This document shows positions 1-8,755 of a DNA stretch of 25,085 nucleotides, piece after piece (the first letter of the stretch is position 1; each line of letters starts with the position of its first letter). The stretch comes from a virus. Location of the stretch: positions 1 through 25,085 of IMG/VR virus record IMGVR_UViG_3300029448_000404, one strand, 5' to 3'. The position numbers and the translations under genes are program-made. The notes under the pieces were generated by a model. The model was given only the letters and a program-made list of their open reading frames with translations. It was not told where the DNA came from and ran no database searches.

Positions 1-363
1 AAATCTCACGATAAAATGGATGCATTAGATAGACAATATAAATCTAGTGGTTTTAACGAATCTGATTACATAACTTTAACAGATGAAATAGTTGAGTATT
101 TTGATAAAAATTTAAATAGTATTTTCAAAAAAGATAGAGATTTAAAAATTGGATATGCAATCATTGACTTAATTAAGCAACGAGATGGTATTGAAAATTT
201 CAATAAAAAAGCTATTTATATATTAATTAGGGAAATGACTAATGTTGAAACTGCTCACATTACATCAGTTGTAAATGTTTTTAAAAAACATTATAAAAAA
301 TTATTAAATACCTTTAATAAAAATGGTACAATAATACACGATTCTTCAGGATCTTTCTTTTAA
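1..363 (+). CDS. Unrecognised small protein, probably 5'-truncated by the window edge
   Basis: The reading frame is open from base 1, and the first ATG is at 16. No Shine-Dalgarno sequence precedes that ATG, and the five upstream codons contain no stop, so the true start probably lies outside the window. The visible part (115 residues from the ATG) is highly charged and predicted mostly helical, with a Lys-rich C-terminal third (two HYKK/FKK stretches) and a Ser/Phe tail (SSGSFF). Residues about 65-95 (KKAIYILIREMTNVETAHIT) could form a helix-turn-helix-like unit, which would fit a DNA-binding or transcription role, but I do not recognise the family. The gene is followed at once by a hairpin terminator, so it ends a transcription unit separate from the structural block. 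It could be a late-transcription or packaging accessory factor; this is a guess. That it is a coding region is fairly sure. Confidence 0.7.
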   Translation, partial: KSHDKMDALDRQYKSSGFNESDYITLTDEIVEYFDKNLNSIFKKDRDLKIGYAIIDLIKQRDGIENFNKKAIYILIREMTNVETAHITSVVNVFKKHYKKLLNTFNKNGTIIHDSSGSFF

Positions 364-369
364 ATGACT

Positions 370-394
370 AACCCACTTAAATGTGGGTTTTTTA
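370..394 (+). terminator. Rho-independent terminator after the first gene
   Basis: A 7-bp perfect stem (AACCCAC at 370-376, GTGGGTT at 383-389) encloses a 6-nt loop and runs into T residues (388-393). It begins 7 nt after the stop codon of the upstream gene. It is an unusually GC-rich island in this AT-rich DNA, as expected for an intrinsic terminator. It separates the left-edge gene from the virion gene block. Confidence 0.85.
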
Positions 395-417
395 TTTCAT
401 ACAATTTCTTACAAATT

Positions 418-440
418 TTATATTTATATATGAATAAATA
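418..440 (+). promoter_or_regulatory. Candidate phage late promoter ahead of the baseplate block
   Basis: The 18-bp string TTATATTTATATATGAAT (418-435) recurs exactly at 20965-20982, the only other longer intergenic gap in the structural region. Here it starts 41 nt before the start codon and there 47 nt before. The next bases give AATAAATA (433-440), one mismatch from the T4 late-promoter box TATAAATA. No well-spaced -35 box is visible, which fits a phage-modified polymerase. The exact duplication and its placement between a terminator and a Shine-Dalgarno site are seen directly; the late-promoter role is inferred. Confidence 0.6.
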
Positions 441-458
441 CATCTATTAGGAGATGAT

Positions 459-857
459 ATGTCGGACAACAATGAAATATTTGAAGGAAAAACTTTCCAA
501 GATTTAACAAAGGACATCTATGAGAACACTACAAAGCGTAAAGTTCAGATAGATTTGTTAATATCAGAGATACATGGATTCATTACAACCATCGATGATG
601 TGGTTATGGTAGCTCCAATAATAAAAGAATATATGGATACAGCTGTTCGTAATGATGAACATCTGGTTAAATTGGCTGGTGTATTACAAAGAATTATTTC
701 TAAATCACAAGGTGATTCAGATGAATCAATGTTATTAAGTGATGAGGAAAAGGAAGAATTAATGGGGACACTTCAAGACACGGTAGAGGACTTGCAACGA
801 GAAAGTGATAAACTTGAGGCTACAAAAAACAAAACAATTGATTTGGGGAGTAACTAA
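459..857 (+). CDS. Small acidic helical protein, first gene of the virion block
   Basis: This 132-residue protein is not a family I can name. It is predicted almost wholly helical, with heptad-like stretches at about residues 10-90 and a charged C-terminal helix (about 94-125) rich in Glu, Asp and Lys that could form a coiled coil. It has no signal peptide or membrane segment. The start is well supported: AGGAG at 449-453 lies 5 nt before the ATG, downstream of the candidate late promoter. The stop overlaps the next start by one base (TAATG at 855-859), implying translational coupling to the spike gene. As the first gene of a baseplate operon it may be a minor structural protein or an assembly factor. 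Function is inferred from position only. Confidence 0.75.
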   Translation: MSDNNEIFEGKTFQDLTKDIYENTTKRKVQIDLLISEIHGFITTIDDVVMVAPIIKEYMDTAVRNDEHLVKLAGVLQRIISKSQGDSDESMLLSDEEKEELMGTLQDTVEDLQRESDKLEATKNKTIDLGSN

Positions 858-2146
858 TGGGTTCAGTATTTGTAACTGAGAGAGATAAAGTAATTAAGGA
901 TGTATTAGGTAGAAAACAACCTATTCCAATTTATTTACAATTTGTTCCTGGACTATGTGTAGAAGCTGTACATTCAAGCGAATCCTTATCATATAAAGGT
1001 ACACAAACAATAAATACAATTATAGCAGTTCCTCATGTAACTAAAAAACTTTATAATAAAAAGTCTATAGCTAGGGCAAATGAACAAAATAGATATTTTC
1101 CATTAATGAGGACAATGCATGATTTACCTTCAGCTGGAGATCCAGTTTTATTGTGTACAATAGGGAAAATAAATTATTACTTGGGTCCTTTAAATTCAAT
1201 GGAAAATAATGTAACTTGGAACAAAGACCCAAACTTTACATCTGAATTAAATTTAGATTTGTCATTTGAATATGGTGGAGTTTCAGAAGAGGGTAAGTCA
1301 GGAGAAACTTCAAATTTTAATAAAGAAAATCAATATAAAAGATTACAGAAAAAAAGAAAAGAAGGTTTGGACTATGGAATAAATATAGGTGAAACCACTG
1401 GTGACTCTATTATTGAAGGTAGGCATGGTAATAGTATTCGTGTTGGTAGTAGAAGTAACAATCCATATATTTTTATATCAAATCAAAGAGAATCAAGTAA
1501 TGATTTTGAATCTATAGGAGATGGTAGTTTAATAAGTATAACATCAAATGGGAATCTAAATCAACATCTTGGCGGTAAGGGTTTAGATAACTTTCAATTA
1601 GCATCCGATACTATTCCAGCAAATAAAATAAATAGAAGAATGGGTGAAATAATTTCAATTGTTAATAATGGTATAGATACTAATACATTACTTTATATCT
1701 ACGGTTCAAAATTAACTGATAGAAAAACCTTTGATGGAAACCCTATTTATGAAGGACTTATTAAAAATCAAATGTTATTACATTCTGATAGAATTATATT
1801 AAATTCTAAGGGTGAAGATGGTGATATTTATTTATCTTCTAAGAGAGATGTCCACATTGGGACAGGTAGACATTTAACAATATCAGCTAATGAAGATTTC
1901 ATAATAGAGTCACAACGAACATTTTTAGGTGGCACTCCGACTGAACAAATGGAATCAATGATATTAGGTGATAGTTTAATATTAATTTTAGAAGAACTTT
2001 TAACACTTTTAGGTGCTACGACATCTAATATGTATTTTCCAGTTCCACTAGCTATAGCTGGAACTCCATTAAAACAATATATGGATACATTAAAAGATAA
2101 ATTAGCAACAATAAAAAGTAACAAACATTTTATAGAACCAAACTAA
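857..2146 (+). CDS. Baseplate central spike-like protein (gp5/gpV type, OB fold plus beta-helix)
   Basis: This 429-residue protein has the layout of tail-spike proteins of the T4 gp5 / P2 gpV / VgrG class. Residues about 22-114 look like an OB-type beta domain, ending with a stretch on the pattern 'LPSAGDPVLLCTIG'. A charged, low-complexity linker follows (about 135-178). The second half alternates short beta strands with glycines and asparagines: about 180-211 (GNSIRVGSRSNNPYIFIS) and about 308-360 (DRIILNSKGEDGDIYLSSKR), as in the trimeric beta-helix needle. A C-terminal helical tail follows. No lysozyme domain is visible, unlike T4 gp5. It would sit at the axis of the baseplate and puncture the outer membrane on contraction. 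GGGGAG at 845-850 sits 6 nt before the ATG, and the start overlaps the upstream stop by one base. The class is likely; exact orthology is uncertain. Confidence 0.7.
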   Translation: MGSVFVTERDKVIKDVLGRKQPIPIYLQFVPGLCVEAVHSSESLSYKGTQTINTIIAVPHVTKKLYNKKSIARANEQNRYFPLMRTMHDLPSAGDPVLLCTIGKINYYLGPLNSMENNVTWNKDPNFTSELNLDLSFEYGGVSEEGKSGETSNFNKENQYKRLQKKRKEGLDYGINIGETTGDSIIEGRHGNSIRVGSRSNNPYIFISNQRESSNDFESIGDGSLISITSNGNLNQHLGGKGLDNFQLASDTIPANKINRRMGEIISIVNNGIDTNTLLYIYGSKLTDRKTFDGNPIYEGLIKNQMLLHSDRIILNSKGEDGDIYLSSKRDVHIGTGRHLTISANEDFIIESQRTFLGGTPTEQMESMILGDSLILILEELLTLLGATTSNMYFPVPLAIAGTPLKQYMDTLKDKLATIKSNKHFIEPN

Positions 2147-2158
2147 TAAGAGGTAATT

Positions 2159-2557
2159 ATGAAAAAGAAAAAAACAAATATAAAAACTATAATAAGACAA
2201 ATGGTTAGAGAAGAAGTTGCGATGGCTATCAAAGAAGTTATAACTGAATTGAAACAACCAACTCAATCTAAACCAAAACCAAAGAAAATTGTTGAGAAAA
2301 AATCATTTACAAATAATTCTGTATTGAATGATGTGTTGAATGAAACAGCTCAAGATGGTGAATGGAAAACATTAGGTGGTGGTGAATTTACAACTGATAA
2401 AATGAATGAATTGGTTGGTGGACAATATGGAGATATGATGAAGGATACACCACAACAAGTTCCATCAAGTGACCCAATGAGTCAATTCTTAAATAAAGAT
2501 TATAGTGAAGTTTTAAAAAAAACTGATGAAAAGCAAAAACAAAAACACGGAAGATAA
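2159..2557 (+). CDS. Small Lys/Gln-rich protein of the baseplate operon, function unknown
   Basis: I do not recognise this 132-residue protein. The N-terminal 35 residues are strongly basic and helical (KKKKTNIKTIIRQMVREEVA). They are followed by a Pro/Lys-rich disordered linker (about 36-50), a Gly-rich middle (GEWKTLGGGEF) and a basic Lys/Gln C-terminus. An amphipathic helix, linker and short motifs are typical of small phage assembly or scaffold-like proteins. The start has AAGAGG at 2148-2153, 5 nt before the ATG, and lies 12 nt after the spike gene stop. It is followed after 2 nt by the next start. Position between the spike and gp25-like genes suggests a baseplate or hub assembly accessory. 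That role is inferred from context, not from homology. Confidence 0.7.
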   Translation: MKKKKTNIKTIIRQMVREEVAMAIKEVITELKQPTQSKPKPKKIVEKKSFTNNSVLNDVLNETAQDGEWKTLGGGEFTTDKMNELVGGQYGDMMKDTPQQVPSSDPMSQFLNKDYSEVLKKTDEKQKQKHGR

Positions 2558-2559
2558 TT

Positions 2560-3120
2560 ATGGGATTAAAAGATGATTTAATGGAAGCCAAAGCTCAAGC
2601 AGCTTTAGCATCAGGAGCAAATCCAGATGATATAGATACATCTGCGGGTTCTCCTACTGAAGTTGAGGCTGAATTAATGAAAGAAGCTATAATTAATTTT
2701 TTAACAGAAGCTGATTTTACAGTAACTCAATTAAAAGCTCCTGTTACTGTTGAAAGTTTAAAAACACCTGACCAATTAGTAAATATTAGATTAGAAACTT
2801 TATTGGGTGATAAAGCACCAATACTAAAAACTATAAGAAAACTAGGTGCACTAATACCAGGAGCTGGTGAAGTCATAGATGAATTAGTTGATGAACTCGA
2901 AACTGCTATAGAAAAAGCTGTAACACCTTTATTAGAGGGTGGAGCTTCATTAGTTGGATTGGACTTAGACAAAGATGCTGGGGGTTTAGAAGCTGGTGGT
3001 TATGTCCATATTGGAGAAGATCCAGATTCAAAAAGTTCTTTTAATGTTGAGGATGAAAGTGGCCAAAGAAATTTTACAACTGTTAAATTAATTAGAGAAG
3101 ATGTTGAGGATATACTATAA
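2560..3120 (+). CDS. Acidic structural or assembly protein next to gp25-like gene, function unknown
   Basis: This 186-residue acidic protein is unrecognised. Residues 1-55 are Ala/Glu-rich and helical. Residues about 55-75 (DFTVTQLKAPVTVESLKTPD) look like a short beta region. Residues about 85-135 form a hydrophobic/acidic helical stretch with Gly-Ala-Gly turns (LIPGAGEVIDELVDELE). The C-terminus has a Gly-rich beta hairpin and an acidic tail ending EDVEDIL. No signal peptide or clear transmembrane helix is seen. The GGAAG before the ATG serves as a Shine-Dalgarno site. Its stop overlaps the gp25-like start by one base (TAATG at 3118-3122), so the two are probably translated together. A baseplate-associated role is inferred from the neighbourhood. 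Confidence 0.7.
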   Translation: MGLKDDLMEAKAQAALASGANPDDIDTSAGSPTEVEAELMKEAIINFLTEADFTVTQLKAPVTVESLKTPDQLVNIRLETLLGDKAPILKTIRKLGALIPGAGEVIDELVDELETAIEKAVTPLLEGGASLVGLDLDKDAGGLEAGGYVHIGEDPDSKSSFNVEDESGQRNFTTVKLIREDVEDIL

Positions 3121-3608
3121 TGGCTATTAAAGACATATCAAGAAAACCATATATTCAAGATAATGATACTAATGTTAAAGTTGGTATTGATTTACCAATT
3201 CGTAGAGGTGATGATTTAGATGGATTCTTTGCATCAACATCAACAACCATTGAAGCTGTAAAAAATAATTTAAGAAACTTATTACAAACTGAAGAAGGTG
3301 AGAGATTTTTTCAACCAAACTTAGGTTTAAATTTAAAGGCAGTTTTGTTTGAACAAATTAATGAAGAAAACTTGTTAAGTATACAAAATAAAATTTTAGA
3401 TAAAATTGATTTTTGGTTACCATTTATTGAAATTCATGACATCGAGTTACTAACAACAGATAAAGAACCAAGTATCAAAACTAATGAAATCAGAGTAAAA
3501 ATATTATTTAATTTAAAGCAAGACCCTAACACCTTAGATTCAGTGTCAATAAATTTTACAAGTAATGTAACTGGAGATAACACAACCACTGCTGGTGGTG
3601 GGTATTAA
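3120..3608 (+). CDS. Baseplate wedge protein, gp25-like
   Basis: At 162 residues this is close to the usual size of the GPW/gp25 family. The family's signature is clear at residues about 43-80: 'TIEAVKNNLRNLLQTEEGER' followed by FFQPNLGLNL, matching the classic N-Ixx-LLxT-xxGER-xxxPxFG-xL pattern. After it come the helix 'ENLLSIQNKILDKI' and a terminal beta sheet (about 100-150). In T4, gp25 joins gp6 and gp53 to form the wedge core around the hub and helps start sheath polymerisation. The gene sits directly before the gp6-like gene, an order common among contractile-tail phages and injection systems. The N-terminal approximately 30 residues precede the core domain and are ordinary. The start is set by the TAATG overlap and an upstream GAGG. 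Assignment is strong. Confidence 0.92.
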   Translation: MAIKDISRKPYIQDNDTNVKVGIDLPIRRGDDLDGFFASTSTTIEAVKNNLRNLLQTEEGERFFQPNLGLNLKAVLFEQINEENLLSIQNKILDKIDFWLPFIEIHDIELLTTDKEPSIKTNEIRVKILFNLKQDPNTLDSVSINFTSNVTGDNTTTAGGGY

Positions 3609-3621
3609 TTGGAGATAAAAA

Positions 3622-5862
3622 ATGCCAACATATGGTAAAGAAAATTTTAAAGAATCAAATGTAAATTATTTAAATAAAGATTTTGGAGCATTGAAAGAAT
3701 CATTAATGAATTATGCTAAATCTTATTTTCCAAATACATATCGTGATTTTAATGAATCATCACCTGGTATGATGTTATTAGAAATGAATGCTTATGTTGG
3801 TGATGTATTGTCATTTTATATTGACCAACAATATCGTGAATTATTACTACCATTAGCTGAAGAGAGAAGAAATATAATTAACTTAGCTAAAATGTTTGGT
3901 TATAAAGTAAAACCAATAGTTCCAGCTTATGTAGATTTAACTTTTACATCTGATGTAGCAGCATCAAGTGGTGATAATTCTAAAGTTGATTATTCAAAAG
4001 CGGGAACATTTAGTCCTGGCATTGAAATAACTTCAGCAGCAAATTCTGATATATCTTTTACTACACTTGAACATATTGATTTTAGAATATCATCTTCAAA
4101 TGACACTAACACAATTGGTAGTGTTGAGGATTCTGGTTTAGCATCAGCTTACACATTATCAAGAACTATAAGAGCTGTAAGTGCAACTGAAAAAACATTT
4201 TCATTTCAAGTTGGTTTACCTGTAAAATTTAGAACTCTAACACTACCAGATACAAATGTAATTGATATTATTTCTTGTGTGGATTCAAATAATAATAATT
4301 GGTATGAGGTTGATTTTTTAGCACAAGATAAAGTTCCAATCCAAACTCACTACACAGATGATGCTAATAGAACTTCGGCATATGGAAATAGTTTAAATAA
4401 TACAAATTCAGATGTGGCTGTTCCATACTCTTTACAATATATTAAAACAGGAAAAAGATTTACTCGTGAAACAAATACAGATAATACGACATCACTTATA
4501 TTTGGTAATGGAATCTTAAAAGATGGACAACTTGTTGACGATGGGTTTATTGATATGGAGCAAGTTGGAATTGTAATACCTGGACAGACAAATGATTTAA
4601 ATAATTCTATTGACCCATTGTTGGGTGATGAGTACTCAACTCTTGGTGAAACACCAAACCAAACAACTTTAACTATTACTTATCGTGTAGGCGGTGGTAT
4701 AGAATCAAATGTTCCTTCAAATGATTTAAATAGTGCACCAACTTCTTTATCTCCAGAAAATGGTGATACTTCAGCAAGATTATTAACTGTAAAAAATATC
4801 AATCCAGCTCGTGGTGGTAAAGACGAAGAAGATACAATTGAAATAAGAGAAAAAGCTAGAGCATTTTTCACAACACAAAACAGATGCGTTACAAAAGAAG
4901 ACTATGAAGCTAGAGTTATGAACATACCTGCTAAAAATGGAAACATCTCAAAGGTATATGTTACAAGAAGTGGTGATAATGTCACACCAGCTGGAGTAGA
5001 AGAATTTAATTCAGCAGTGGGAGATATGATGATAGCTACAAGTGGGTATAATAATTATTTAGGCCAAATGCAAGCATTAGCTGAATCGGATCAAGTAGAT
5101 GATGCAACATTTAGAAATTTAGCAATTACATTTACAGAGACTACCACAGCTGCAGGATGGGCTGAAAAGGGCCTTAATGCACAGGAAACTTTATTAACTT
5201 ATAGTGATTTAACAATATTTGAAGTATCAGCAATAAACATCTATGTATTAGGTTATGATAATCAAAAACAATTAGTTGGTAATCCACACGCAGGTTTTTT
5301 AGAAACATCTGATAATTTACCAATAACATTAAAAAACAATATAAAAAAATATTTAGATAATTTTAGAATAATGACAGATACAGTAACAATTAATGATGGA
5401 TACATTGTAAACTTTGGTGTAATATTTGATATTATTGCTGAAAAATATGCTGATAAACAAAAAGTAAAATTAGATTGTATACAAAAAATAATAGATTATT
5501 TTAATATTAATAAAATGCAATTTAATCAACCAATTTTTAAAAGTCAATTAGAATTTGAATTAATGGGTGTAGAGGGTGTTCGCTCTATTGGACACGTAAC
5601 TCTTACTCAAAAAGATGATTACAATAGTGATTCAGCTGACGCTGATTTATCTAAAGCAACATATAGATATTCATATGACAATGAAGGTGGGTTTGAAGAT
5701 TCGTCTATTAATGGTGGTGGAACTATTGGTTATGGTTATAAATATAATTTTCAAAATGCACTATCGGATGATGGTACAATTGTATTACCACCAAATACAT
5801 CAACACCAACGGTTTTTGAATTAAAGAATCCAAATCAAAACATACAAGGGAGAGTTAGATAA
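3622..5862 (+). CDS. Baseplate wedge protein, gp6/baseplate J-like
   Basis: This 746-residue protein fits the T4 gp6 / P2 gpJ ('baseplate J-like') family. Residues about 41-97 hold the characteristic N-terminal block (ESSPGMMLLEMNAYVGDVLS, then FYIDQQYRELLLP and a helix ending MFGYKVK). Residues about 397-450 hold the J-like core pattern: RGGKDEED, a helix with IREKARAFF, then the arm NRCVTKEDYEARV. Residues about 625-670 hold a late beta/alpha unit with the typical GVEGVRSIGHV. Two copies per wedge would build the inner ring that transmits the contraction signal. GGAG lies just before the ATG, 13 nt after the gp25-like stop. The stop overlaps the next gene by one base. It is somewhat longer than T4 gp6, with the extra length in the beta-rich middle (about 105-390). 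Assignment is strong. Confidence 0.9.
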   Translation: MPTYGKENFKESNVNYLNKDFGALKESLMNYAKSYFPNTYRDFNESSPGMMLLEMNAYVGDVLSFYIDQQYRELLLPLAEERRNIINLAKMFGYKVKPIVPAYVDLTFTSDVAASSGDNSKVDYSKAGTFSPGIEITSAANSDISFTTLEHIDFRISSSNDTNTIGSVEDSGLASAYTLSRTIRAVSATEKTFSFQVGLPVKFRTLTLPDTNVIDIISCVDSNNNNWYEVDFLAQDKVPIQTHYTDDANRTSAYGNSLNNTNSDVAVPYSLQYIKTGKRFTRETNTDNTTSLIFGNGILKDGQLVDDGFIDMEQVGIVIPGQTNDLNNSIDPLLGDEYSTLGETPNQTTLTITYRVGGGIESNVPSNDLNSAPTSLSPENGDTSARLLTVKNINPARGGKDEEDTIEIREKARAFFTTQNRCVTKEDYEARVMNIPAKNGNISKVYVTRSGDNVTPAGVEEFNSAVGDMMIATSGYNNYLGQMQALAESDQVDDATFRNLAITFTETTTAAGWAEKGLNAQETLLTYSDLTIFEVSAINIYVLGYDNQKQLVGNPHAGFLETSDNLPITLKNNIKKYLDNFRIMTDTVTINDGYIVNFGVIFDIIAEKYADKQKVKLDCIQKIIDYFNINKMQFNQPIFKSQLEFELMGVEGVRSIGHVTLTQKDDYNSDSADADLSKATYRYSYDNEGGFEDSSINGGGTIGYGYKYNFQNALSDDGTIVLPPNTSTPTVFELKNPNQNIQGRVR

Positions 5863-6965
5863 TGCATCATTTTATTTTTCCAACACAAGACACTTGGATT
5901 TCAAGTGGTAGTAGTAAAATAGATGGAACTTCTTTTAAAGACCAAAACTTTGGAAGAGACCAAATACTTGAAGTCAAAAAAGAATTTTTTAATAGTTCAT
6001 TTGACCATCCAACAAGAGCTTTAGTTCAATTTAGTGGGACAGATTTTACTGAACTGTCTAAATCTGTAGCTGATGGTACAATTACAAATCCAACATATTT
6101 TTTAAAACTTTTTGAGGCTGAGGGTAATGCAGAAATACAAGGAGATTATACTTTAGCTATTCAACCAATATCACAATCTTGGACAGAGGGTACAGGTAAG
6201 TTTGGTGATAGACCAAAAAATACAAATGGTTGTAGTTGGGAAAATCGTAGTAATCCTACTGGTGGAACAGAAGTAGCTTGGGCTAATTCTGGTGCAACAG
6301 TTTATACTATAAGTTCTTCAACTCAAACATTTTCAAATCAATCAGCTGATGTCGAAGCTGATGTTACAGATATGGTAAATATGTGGATAAATGGACAAGA
6401 AGAAAATTATGGAATGTTAGTTAGTTTTAGCGGAAGTCAAGAAACAGATACAACTACATTTGGTCATTTAAAATTTTTCTCAAGAAACACTCATACAATT
6501 TATCAACCAAAATTAGAAGTAAGATGGGACGACCATTTACCTTGTACTGGTTCGAATACAGGCTCATTAAATGAATTAACAATGAGTGGATTGGCTGATA
6601 ACTTTTTATACATGAGAGGTTTAAGGGAAGAATATAAAGAAGGTGAACGAGTTAAATTTAGAATTGGTGCTAGAAAAAGATACATTCAAAAAACATTTTC
6701 TAATTCTGTTCAAACCGTAACTGGTTCATTTATAACCGAAGGAAAAGGGTTATATGCTATTAAAGATGTTGCGACAGATGAATTTGTTGTTCCTTTTAGT
6801 GCTTATACAACAATGAGTTGTGACACTAATGGGATGTATTTTAATCAATGGTTAGATGGGTTTTATCCTGATAGAGTATATAAGTTTCAATTAAAACTAA
6901 AATATACAGATGGGCAAGAACAAGTGTTTGATGATGATTTTGAATTTATAGTTAAAAGGAAATAG
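5862..6965 (+). CDS. DNRLRE-domain baseplate or tail protein
   Basis: Residues about 1-225 of this 367-residue protein read as a DNRLRE-type beta-sandwich. It opens with FPTQDTWISSGS and a 'QNFGRDQILEV' strand, and includes TRALVQFSGTDF (the 'RALVQFDLS' hallmark), WTEGTGKFGDRP and, near 190, a stretch on the pattern D-MVNMWINGQEENYGMLV. Residues about 226-367 form a second, Ig-like beta domain ending in a basic tail. DNRLRE domains are best known from secreted cell-surface proteins; here the neighbours point to a virion part outside the wedge core, in the place where T4 has gp7 and gp8. GGGAG and the TAATG overlap fix the start. Domain reading is good; its exact place in the baseplate is inferred. 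Confidence 0.7.
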   Translation: MHHFIFPTQDTWISSGSSKIDGTSFKDQNFGRDQILEVKKEFFNSSFDHPTRALVQFSGTDFTELSKSVADGTITNPTYFLKLFEAEGNAEIQGDYTLAIQPISQSWTEGTGKFGDRPKNTNGCSWENRSNPTGGTEVAWANSGATVYTISSSTQTFSNQSADVEADVTDMVNMWINGQEENYGMLVSFSGSQETDTTTFGHLKFFSRNTHTIYQPKLEVRWDDHLPCTGSNTGSLNELTMSGLADNFLYMRGLREEYKEGERVKFRIGARKRYIQKTFSNSVQTVTGSFITEGKGLYAIKDVATDEFVVPFSAYTTMSCDTNGMYFNQWLDGFYPDRVYKFQLKLKYTDGQEQVFDDDFEFIVKRK

Positions 6966-6967
6966 TT

Positions 6968-8749
6968 ATGGCTGAATTAACACCGCAACAACAACAAGAA
7001 AATCTTGAAATATTATTAGATTTGGTAGCTGAAGCATTAATAGAAAGTTCTTTAGTTTCTACTAATTTAGTTAGAGAAAGTCAAAAAACAATTCGTAATG
7101 GTTTAATTCAAGTAGGTAGAACTAATGATGAGGGATTAGTTTTATATCAAAAAGATATTAAAGCTAATCAAGAAGATTTAGATTCTGAACAAGGTGCTGG
7201 ATTAGAAGTTCTACAACATTATGCAAATCAAGTTGTTGATTGGAATACTGTAAGTATTGCGGTTAATGGTGATATTGATATGATTGTATCTATATCTATT
7301 ATGGGTGGTGGTTTTCCTGATGGTGGTGTGGATATTACAAACTTTATTGTTGATGCAGAAAATGACAATCCTTTAAATGTAAGTCAATTTATTTCATTAG
7401 AACAATCATCATCAATTGTAGATGTAGAACAAGCTGAAGAATTTCTTGATACAAATATTTTTGAATTACTACCAAGTGGTGATACGAGACAAGCTAGAGT
7501 AACAAGATTTTTTCAAGAGTTAAATGCATTACTTCCACCATCAACACCTGAATTTGATTTATTCGATTCAGAGGGTAATGAAATTCCAGACAACAGAGTT
7601 GATAGAGCAGAGGATGGAACTTGGATTGGTGCTGAACAATATAGTCAAGATAATAGTATTTCGTACGCACAAGATAATCAAGATGGTAACATTGACGAAG
7701 AAGATGCTTACTTCCACAGATTAAAAGATACAGCAAATTCTACAAATGAAGCGAAAACCATTCAAGACATTTATAATAGAGTGCTTCCTTATTTAGATGA
7801 TATATTAGAAGAACAAGAAGAACCACAAGATGATAGGCCAACATATGTAAATAAATCAGATGGGTATTTAAAATTTAGAAATTTAAATCAAGGTATTATA
7901 ATTAGAAACACTCAAGAAGCTTTTGTTACAGGTTTAAATCCAGATCCAGATAGAGGTAGAGAATATTTAACTACAGGTTTTACAATATCAATGTGGGTTA
8001 GATTTTTAGATAAAACATCAACTGGAACTTTATTTAATTTTGGTAATCCATTTAGAAATCAACCTGACCCAAACTCTAATAGAGTTCAAGATGGATTTGG
8101 TTTTAAATTAGAAACATATGTTTTGAGTAGAGATGATAATACTGGTTATGCAACATTTGATGATAATAATGAACCTGATGATAGATATGATACATTTGGT
8201 AAATTTGTTGAAACTGTTAATTATAGGTCACCCTTTACTAATTTAAATCCATTTGAAAATACCGATTCAGCTCGTTTTGTAAGATTAGTCGTAAATGGAA
8301 CGGATACAAATGGAACTCCAGGATGGTTAAGAGATTCACATGTAGGATCACAACATATGTCAAAATTTACTTGGAATACTCCTGAAATAAATTTAGGCCT
8401 AAATGCAAACCAAGCTAGTGATGGTACTAATCAATCTGATGAATTAAGATTAATAAATTGTACACATATTCCTGAAGATTATAATGAATGGTATTTTATA
8501 AATGCCACATATAATCCTAATATAATTGAACCTGATAAATATAATATACTTGATGATTACAACTCAGGTTTAAATCCTTTGTGGGATAATTATAAACTGA
8601 ATTTTGATTATTGGATGAATAATTATTCTCCTAATGCTCAACAAGATGGTGGAGGGGCTTTGGTTGCAAAATCGGGTTATGGTAACCAATGTAAAGTAGA
8701 AATCATATCAAGGAGTGATTTATTAAGAGCTCGTGGATATAAGGTTTAA
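6968..8749 (+). CDS. Tail/baseplate protein with a C-terminal LamG-like domain
   Basis: This is a 593-residue protein. The N-terminal approximately 75 residues are helical and Gln/Glu-rich, probably a coiled-coil attachment segment. An acidic middle (about 75-285) includes a Gly-rich turn (SIMGGGFPDGG). From about 290 to 590 there is a concanavalin/LamG-type jelly roll: 'YLKFRNLNQGIII', then 'TTGFTISMWVRFLDKT' at about 335-350, 'GTLFNFGNPF', and a late 'YNEWYFINATYNPN' strand pair. Such domains bind glycans in many phage adhesins. AAGGA before the ATG supports the start, 2 nt after the previous stop. Position between the DNRLRE protein and the CBM/PKD protein suggests an outer baseplate or short-fibre component. 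The family name is not known to me; the LamG call is moderately sure. Confidence 0.65.
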   Translation: MAELTPQQQQENLEILLDLVAEALIESSLVSTNLVRESQKTIRNGLIQVGRTNDEGLVLYQKDIKANQEDLDSEQGAGLEVLQHYANQVVDWNTVSIAVNGDIDMIVSISIMGGGFPDGGVDITNFIVDAENDNPLNVSQFISLEQSSSIVDVEQAEEFLDTNIFELLPSGDTRQARVTRFFQELNALLPPSTPEFDLFDSEGNEIPDNRVDRAEDGTWIGAEQYSQDNSISYAQDNQDGNIDEEDAYFHRLKDTANSTNEAKTIQDIYNRVLPYLDDILEEQEEPQDDRPTYVNKSDGYLKFRNLNQGIIIRNTQEAFVTGLNPDPDRGREYLTTGFTISMWVRFLDKTSTGTLFNFGNPFRNQPDPNSNRVQDGFGFKLETYVLSRDDNTGYATFDDNNEPDDRYDTFGKFVETVNYRSPFTNLNPFENTDSARFVRLVVNGTDTNGTPGWLRDSHVGSQHMSKFTWNTPEINLGLNANQASDGTNQSDELRLINCTHIPEDYNEWYFINATYNPNIIEPDKYNILDDYNSGLNPLWDNYKLNFDYWMNNYSPNAQQDGGGALVAKSGYGNQCKVEIISRSDLLRARGYKV

Positions 8750-8755
8750 AATTTA

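Noticed and set aside
857-2146. Lysozyme domain expected by analogy with T4 gp5
   Set aside because: No catalytic Glu/Asp/Thr lysozyme pattern is visible; the middle of the protein is a low-complexity linker.
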